Assembly: GCA_008363265.1 (NCBI GenBank) | Contig: RHKR01000157.1 | Span: 1 to 12,639, forward strand | DNA from: Chlorobiota bacterium | GTDB lineage: Bacteria > Bacteroidota > Ignavibacteria > Ignavibacteriales > Ignavibacteriaceae | Reading direction: 5' to 3' | DNA: 12,639 nt | Part shown: piece by piece, positions 7,593 through 12,639 of the stretch | Layout of the letters: every line of letters begins with the position of its first letter | How positions within the stretch are numbered: position 1 is the stretch's first letter | The notes under the pieces: model-generated | What the model was told of the DNA's origin: nothing | What the model saw: the letters and a program-made list of their open reading frames with translations, nothing else | Databases searched by the model: none | Made by a program: the position numbers and the translations under genes

Positions 7593-7605
7593 CCGCCTTC
7601 GGCGG
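7593..7605. repeat. Short GC hairpin (CCGCC-TTC-GGCGG), REP-like
   Basis: A perfect 5-bp GC stem with a 3-base loop. It lacks a T run, so it is not a second intrinsic terminator on the plus strand. With the adjacent heptamers it may be part of a dispersed intergenic repeat. Confidence 0.5.
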
Positions 7606-7706
7606 GACGTGAAGTGTAGTGGTGGGGTCTCGTTTAGATTCAGAATAAAGTGGATATTCCAAAAAAATTTCATATTATAGCTAATCTAAAATTTGCTATT
7701 TATAAA

Positions 7707-10508
7707 ATGAATGAAGCTAAAACCCGTCAGGAAATAATTGACCAAAAACTCGCGAAAGCGGGGTGGAATGTTACCAATCCCACGCAGGTGAAAACCGAGC
7801 TGGATATCTGGTTAAAAAAACCGGATTCTGTTCAGGAGAACGAGCATGTCTACGATGGACATCAATACGCGGATTACGCGCTGCTCGGCGATGATGGATA
7901 CCCGCTGGCGGTTGTTGAGGCAAAAAAGAGCTCCAGGGATGCCCGGGCAGGGCAGGAGCAGGCGAAACAGTACGCGAAGAACATTCAGACCCAAACAGGA
8001 TGCAAACTCCCCTTCGTATTTTACACCAACGGTAACGACATCTATTTCTGGGATACCGAAAGATACCCTCCACGCAAAATTTACGGATTCCCCACCAAAA
8101 AAGACCTTGAAAGGTTAATGTTCCTCCGCGAACATGAAAAGCCGCTCTCGAAAGAACTGATCAATGTTGATATCAGCGGAAGGCCTTATCAAATTGAGGC
8201 GATCCGCTCTGTTTTTGAGGGAATCGACCACGCGAGAAGAAAATTCCTGCTGGTGATGGCAACAGGCACCGGCAAAACCCGCACATGTGTTTCGCTTATC
8301 GATGTATTGATGCGAGCTAACAGGGTTCAAAAAGTTCTCTTCCTGGTCGATAGAATCGCGTTGCAAAATCAGGCCCTGGATGCCTTTAAAGAGTATCTTC
8401 CCAATGCACCAATCTGGCCGCAACGGGGAGAGACCGGTTTTGTTGCCAACCGAAGGGTTTATGTTACCACATACCCCTCGATGCTCAATATAATCGAGGA
8501 TGCCAACTCTAAATTAAGCCCGCTATTTTTCGATCTGATTATCGCTGACGAAAGCCACCGTTCCATCTACAATGTATACAAAAACATCTTCGACTATTTC
8601 GACGCGCTACAGATCGGTTTAACCGCGACTCCCAAGGATGCACTCGAACACAATACTTTTAAGTTGTTCCAATGTGAAGACGGGCTGCCGACCTTTGCTT
8701 ATTCTTACGAGGAAGCGATAAATAACAAACCTCCATATCTGTGTGATTTTGAGGTGCTCAGAATCAGAACAAAGTTTTTAAAGGATGGAATAAAAAAAGA
8801 TACAATCTCCATCGAAGATCAGAAGGCACTCCTTGCCGAAGGAATTAATCCCGACGAAATAAATTACGAAGGTACCGAAATTGAACAGCGGGTTACGAAC
8901 AAGGGTACAAACACGCTGATCGTTAAAGAGTTCATGGATGAGTGCATCAAGGATGAGAGTGGTGTCCTCCCCGGTAAAACGATTTTCTTTGCAATGACGA
9001 TGGAGCACGCCAGAAGACTTCAGACGGTTTTCGATGAATTGTATCCCGAGTACAAGGGTGAAATCGCTAAAGTGATCGTTTCGGATGACCCCAGGGTTTA
9101 TGGGAAAGGGGGACTGCTCGACCAGTTTGTAAACAATAACTTCCCCCGGGTGGCGATAAGTGTTGATATGCTCGATACCGGTATCGATGTAAGGGAGCTG
9201 GTCAACCTGGTTTTTGCCAAACCTGTATTCTCTTACACAAAATTCTGGCAGATGATCGGGAGAGGCACACGCCTTCTTGAGCCAAAGAAACTGAAATCTT
9301 GGTGCAGGGAAAAATCTAAATTCCTGATCATCGACTGCTGGAACAACTTTGAGTATTTTCAGATGAATCCAAGTGGTAAAACGGATAAAACTTCAAAACC
9401 CTTGCCGGTCAGGTTATTCGAGACACGCTTGCAAAAGCTTGTCTTGGCTATATCCCTGGAAAAATCTGAGATCATAAAAGACACAATCCAAAAACTTAAA
9501 AATGACATCGCGGCGCTACCGGAGAACAATGTTGTAGTTCTTGACGCGAGATCATTTTTAGAGAAGATCAACGATGGTTTCTGGACCGATCTGAATGAAG
9601 AAAAAGCTGAGTTTTTACGGAAAGAGATCGCCCCGCTGATGCGAACCCGGTCGGGCGAAGACTATGCCGCCATGTATTTTGAGTTGACCGTGGTGCAATA
9701 TTCCATAGAAATAATGGGACGAACAGATTCTGAGAACTCACGGGCTTCCGGTCTGGCAGAAACAATCATGGAACTGGTTTCAGATCTGCCTCTGGCTATA
9801 AATATAGTGGCAAAGCAGAAGGAACTGATCGGTGAAGTGCTGAAAAACGGTTATGTTCAGAAAGCGGGTGAAAAGGAACTGAACATTCTGATCGATAAAC
9901 TTGCTCCATTGATGAAATACCGTCAATTCGATGTCAAAACTCAGGATTCTTTGGACTTGCGGGATATTACAAATGAAAAGGATTACATAAAATTCGGCCC
10001 AGAACATGAGAGGATCACGATCCAAAAGTATCGTGATCGCGTGGAAGCCCTAATAAAGCGACTTGAAGAGAAAAACATTGTACTCAGAAAGATCAAGATG
10101 GGGGAGAGTGTTTCGGGTGAAGAACTGAACCAGCTCGCCAACACCCTGCTTCAACACGACCCCTATCCAACCGAAGAGAATCTTCAAAAAGCTTATGATG
10201 CCCGTAAGGTTAAATTCCTTGATCTGATCAGGTACATAATGGGAGTCAGTGGCCTGGTCACTTTCTCTGAAAAGGTAACCGCTGCCTTCGCGGATTTCAT
10301 CGCTGAGCATAATAATCTGAGCGCGAGACAAATTCAATTTATCCAGACACTTCAATCGTTTATCATAGAAAACGGTGAGTTGACCAAACAGGATCTCGTT
10401 CGCGAACCATTCACCAAACTTCATAATAACGGTATTCTGGGTCTGTTTGATCACAGGATGCAACAGGAAATTTTACAATTAACGGATAGAATCTTTAGCC
10501 ATGCTTAA
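7707..10508 (+). CDS. hsdR: Type I restriction enzyme subunit R (HsdR), nuclease and translocase
   Basis: 933 residues from ATG at 7707. The frame extends up to GTG at 7650, but MNEAKTRQEIIDQKLAKAGW is the usual N-terminus of these subunits, so I prefer the internal ATG; neither start has a clear Shine-Dalgarno. HsdR_N nuclease domain (about 1-150): PD-(D/E)xK residues D56 and E71-A-K73. The SF2 motor is about 155-560: Walker A ATGTGKT 185-191, DEAD-like DESH 281-284, motif III LTATP 305-309 and motif VI QMIGRGTR 515-522. The C-terminal third (about 600-933) is helical and resembles the EcoEI-type R C-terminal region that docks on the methylase. The subunit pumps and cuts unmethylated DNA when bound to HsdM and HsdS. 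All catalytic motifs are intact. It overlaps hsdM by 8 bp, implying coupled translation. With hsdS damaged, it may have no target recognition unless specificity is supplied elsewhere. Confidence 0.96.
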   Translation: MNEAKTRQEIIDQKLAKAGWNVTNPTQVKTELDIWLKKPDSVQENEHVYDGHQYADYALLGDDGYPLAVVEAKKSSRDARAGQEQAKQYAKNIQTQTGCKLPFVFYTNGNDIYFWDTERYPPRKIYGFPTKKDLERLMFLREHEKPLSKELINVDISGRPYQIEAIRSVFEGIDHARRKFLLVMATGTGKTRTCVSLIDVLMRANRVQKVLFLVDRIALQNQALDAFKEYLPNAPIWPQRGETGFVANRRVYVTTYPSMLNIIEDANSKLSPLFFDLIIADESHRSIYNVYKNIFDYFDALQIGLTATPKDALEHNTFKLFQCEDGLPTFAYSYEEAINNKPPYLCDFEVLRIRTKFLKDGIKKDTISIEDQKALLAEGINPDEINYEGTEIEQRVTNKGTNTLIVKEFMDECIKDESGVLPGKTIFFAMTMEHARRLQTVFDELYPEYKGEIAKVIVSDDPRVYGKGGLLDQFVNNNFPRVAISVDMLDTGIDVRELVNLVFAKPVFSYTKFWQMIGRGTRLLEPKKLKSWCREKSKFLIIDCWNNFEYFQMNPSGKTDKTSKPLPVRLFETRLQKLVLAISLEKSEIIKDTIQKLKNDIAALPENNVVVLDARSFLEKINDGFWTDLNEEKAEFLRKEIAPLMRTRSGEDYAAMYFELTVVQYSIEIMGRTDSENSRASGLAETIMELVSDLPLAINIVAKQKELIGEVLKNGYVQKAGEKELNILIDKLAPLMKYRQFDVKTQDSLDLRDITNEKDYIKFGPEHERITIQKYRDRVEALIKRLEEKNIVLRKIKMGESVSGEELNQLANTLLQHDPYPTEENLQKAYDARKVKFLDLIRYIMGVSGLVTFSEKVTAAFADFIAEHNNLSARQIQFIQTLQSFIIENGELTKQDLVREPFTKLHNNGILGLFDHRMQQEILQLTDRIFSHA

Positions 10509-12018
10509 TTCCACCCTAAAATCATCTATTAATCGTCTTTGGGATAAATTTTGGAGCGGGGGGATTTCAAATCCTCTCACCGCGATCGAACAGATCTCTT
10601 ATTTGTTGTTCATGAAACGGTTGGATGAGCTTGATCTTAAAAAGAAACAGGATTCAGAGTTTACCGGTGAATCTTATAAATCCCTTTTTGAAGGGGGAAA
10701 AGAAGTCCTCAGATGGAGTCATTTCCGGCAGTTGGAAGGGGGAGAGATGCTCTCCCACATACAGACTAAAGTGTTCCCGTTTCTTAAAAGTTTGGGAAAA
10801 GAAGACTCTCCATTCGCGAAACATATGACCAACGCAGTTTTCATCATCTCCAAACCCTCTCTCCTGGTGGAGGCTGTTTCCATTATTGATGAAATATTTG
10901 AGGAGATATTAAAACAGCAGTTGGAAGGTCAGGGTTTTCAGGATACGCAGGGTGACCTCTACGAATTTCTACTCTCCGAAATAACAACCGCGGGTAAACT
11001 TGGTCAGTTCAGAACTCCGAGGCATATAATTCAACTTATCTGTGAACTGGTGAACCCGAAGCTGGGCGATACCATCTGTGACCCCGCTGCCGGAACCGCC
11101 GGATTTTTGCTCGGAGCTTATCAACACATCATCACACAATATACCGGTGATGAGAACAAGCAAATTGATGAGAACGGACTTTCCCGCGGTCTGCTTGGTG
11201 ATAAACTTACCGACGAAAGACAATGGACTCAATTAAAAGAGAGGACTTTTTTCGGGTATGATACCGATGAAAGCATGGTCCGCATCGCCCTCATGAACCT
11301 GATGATGCATGGCATCTCAAACCCGAACATTGAACAGAAGGATACCCTCTCCAAAAACTATAACGAAGACGGTATTTATGATGTGATCATGGCAAACCCC
11401 CCGTTTAAGGGAAGTATTGATAAAGGGGATATCAACGAGTCGTTATCATTACCCACAACCAAAACCGAACTGCTCTTTCTCGACAGAATAATTAAATCCC
11501 TTAAAACGGGAGGCAGGGCAGGGGTTATTGTTCCTGATGGGGTTCTGTTCGGTTCGAGCAATGCTCACAAACAAGCGAGGAAAATGCTTCTTGACGATTG
11601 TGAGCTTCAGGGGATCATATCGATGCCAAGCGGGATATTCAAACCGTACGCCGGGGTGAGCACCGCGATACTGGTTTTCGTAAAAGGGGGAGAGACAGAG
11701 AAAGTCTGGTTTTACGATATGCAGGCAGATGGCTACACACTGGATGATAAGCGGAATAAAACAGAAGCGAACGATCTCAGCGACATCGTCGCGAAATGGA
11801 ATTCGCGGACTGAGCAAACAGAGAATGACAGAGGGAGCAAGTTCTTTTTTGTTACCAAACAGGAAATAATTGATAACGATCTAGATCTAAGCATTAACCG
11901 GTATAAAGTGGCGGAGTATCAAGAGGTTGTTTATGAAGACCCGCAAGTAATTTTGAGTAAAATCGAAGAACTGGAAAATGAGATTTTGTTGGGGATCAAT
12001 GAGTTGAAGAAGTTATGA
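10501..12018 (+). CDS. hsdM: Type I N6-adenine DNA methyltransferase subunit (HsdM)
   Basis: 505 residues, a normal HsdM length. The N-terminal HsdM_N helical domain is about 5-140 (RLWDKFWSGGISNPLTAIEQ, LLFMKRLDE), followed by the N6_Mtase domain. GDLYEFLLSEI and GQFRTPRHI (151-175) are typical. The S-adenosylmethionine motif I is DPAAGTAGF (194-202) and the catalytic motif IV is NPPF (299-302). It methylates adenine in the site chosen by HsdS and is needed for both modification and restriction. The ATG at 10501 overlaps the hsdR end by 8 bp, and its TGA at 12016-12018 overlaps the hsdS ATG by 4 bp (ATGA), so the three genes form one translationally coupled operon. No defect is seen. Confidence 0.96.
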   Translation: MLNSTLKSSINRLWDKFWSGGISNPLTAIEQISYLLFMKRLDELDLKKKQDSEFTGESYKSLFEGGKEVLRWSHFRQLEGGEMLSHIQTKVFPFLKSLGKEDSPFAKHMTNAVFIISKPSLLVEAVSIIDEIFEEILKQQLEGQGFQDTQGDLYEFLLSEITTAGKLGQFRTPRHIIQLICELVNPKLGDTICDPAAGTAGFLLGAYQHIITQYTGDENKQIDENGLSRGLLGDKLTDERQWTQLKERTFFGYDTDESMVRIALMNLMMHGISNPNIEQKDTLSKNYNEDGIYDVIMANPPFKGSIDKGDINESLSLPTTKTELLFLDRIIKSLKTGGRAGVIVPDGVLFGSSNAHKQARKMLLDDCELQGIISMPSGIFKPYAGVSTAILVFVKGGETEKVWFYDMQADGYTLDDKRNKTEANDLSDIVAKWNSRTEQTENDRGSKFFFVTKQEIIDNDLDLSINRYKVAEYQEVVYEDPQVILSKIEELENEILLGINELKKL

Positions 12019-12639
12019 CTCAAAAATATTACAGGCTAATTGACCTTCTATCTTCTGTAATCTCAGGAGAATGGGGTTTAGAACCGTTGGAAGCAATCAG
12101 GCGATGTCATAATTGAGAAATCGGGCGGTTCTCCGAATCAACCGGTTGGGAGAGTCGTCTATTTTGAGAAGCCAGATGACAAAAACTACCTTTGCAACAA
12201 TTTTACAACAATTTTGAGAGCTGATGCAAGGATATCATCGAAGTATTTGTTTTATTGGTTATACTACAACCATCTTATTAAACGCACTCTTACATATCAA
12301 AACAAGACAACGGGGATAATCAATTTGCAATTAACTCGGTATTTGGAAAGTGAAAAAATACTTCTACCATCATTCGAAGAACAACACCGCATCGTAAAAA
12401 TACTTGACCTTGCACAATCGCTGATTGAAAAAAGAAAAAAGGCAATTGCGTATTTAGATGATTATATCAAAGCAGTCTTTTTGGATATGTTTGGGGATCC
12501 GGTTAGTAATCCGAAAGGTTGGGAGGTGAATAAGTTGAGCAAGGTTTGCACCAAAATTGCAGATGGGACACACTTTTCTCCGCCTTTGGTAGAGTCGGGA
12601 ATACCTTACGTTACGGCAAAACATTTAAAGTCAAGTGGG
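12015..12639 (+). pseudogene. hsdS: Type I specificity subunit hsdS, internally deleted and frameshifted (3' end outside window)
   Basis: The reading frame starts at ATG 12015, coupled to hsdM. It runs 33 codons (MTQKYYRLIDLLSSVISGEWG...) to TGA at 12114-12116. From about 12082 a second frame, shifted by +1, is open to the window end and begins with GDVIIEKSGGSPNQPVGRVV (12100 on). Both pieces belong to one HsdS. In this family SGEWG opens the first target-recognition domain and GDxIIEKSGGSP is its later half, normally separated by some 50-60 residues; here only about 8 codons lie between. The rest is typical: end of TRD1 (KTTGIINLQLTRYL), central conserved coiled-coil (PSFEEQHRIVKIL... LDMFGDPVSNPKGWE) and the start of TRD2 (IADGTHFSPPLVESGIPYVTAKHL). 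I therefore read it as a broken gene with a deletion that also shifts the frame. A sequencing or assembly error at the junction is the main alternative. The residue spacing is recalled family knowledge, not an alignment. Confidence 0.75.

Noticed and set aside
7563..7605. CRISPR-like or attachment-site reading of the heptamer array
   Set aside because: The units are contiguous 7-mers with no spacers, and there is no integrase or tRNA gene nearby.
7650..7706. Upstream GTG start adding 19 residues to HsdR
   Set aside because: The extra residues are not typical of the family, and MNEAKTRQEIID at 7707 matches the usual N-terminus.
12070..12116. Programmed frameshift or phase-variable tract in hsdS
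   Set aside because: There is no long homopolymer or short tandem repeat at the junction, and joining the two frames would still leave out most of the first half of TRD1.

Overview
The window looks like chromosome from a bacterium of the Bacteroidota/Chlorobi/Ignavibacteriota assemblage. This placement is inferred from protein character (a secreted M14 carboxypeptidase with a C-terminal Ig-like tail, Chlorobi-like signalling genes), weak Shine-Dalgarno use and A/T-rich intergenic heptamers. No rRNA or marker gene is present to confirm it.

Left part (1-5746, all minus strand): a signalling cluster reads leftwards. It holds a cytoplasmic PAS-containing histidine kinase, an NtrC-type sigma-54 response regulator (8 bp overlap), a single-domain STAS anti-sigma-factor antagonist, a stand-alone receiver, and then a secreted zinc carboxypeptidase that runs off the left edge. 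The kinase has two candidate receiver partners encoded next to it: the NtrC regulator, which should drive sigma-54 promoters, and the stand-alone receiver. The STAS protein suggests a partner-switching branch.

Middle (5747-7649): a 165 bp divergent intergenic region carries a 7-bp-arm inverted repeat and repeated AAGACA half-sites. Rightwards follow class II fumarase (fumC) and a small protein with two CDGSH iron-sulfur motifs, closed by a clear intrinsic terminator. After that come a short A/T-rich heptamer array and a GC hairpin.

Right part (7650-12639, plus strand): a type I restriction-modification operon in the order hsdR-hsdM-hsdS, with overlapping genes (8 bp and 4 bp). HsdR and HsdM have all their key motifs. 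hsdS is visibly damaged. Its N-terminus (ending SGEWG) is joined out of frame to the late part of the first target-recognition domain (from GDVIIEK), so roughly 45-55 expected codons are missing and a stop lies at 12114-12116. The region becomes A/T-richer toward hsdS, consistent with an acquired or recombining defence locus.

I do not see a convincing wholly new system. The most notable points are the broken hsdS behind intact hsdR/hsdM, the four-gene signalling cluster with an unrecognised N-terminal domain on its kinase, and the palindromic intergenic site.
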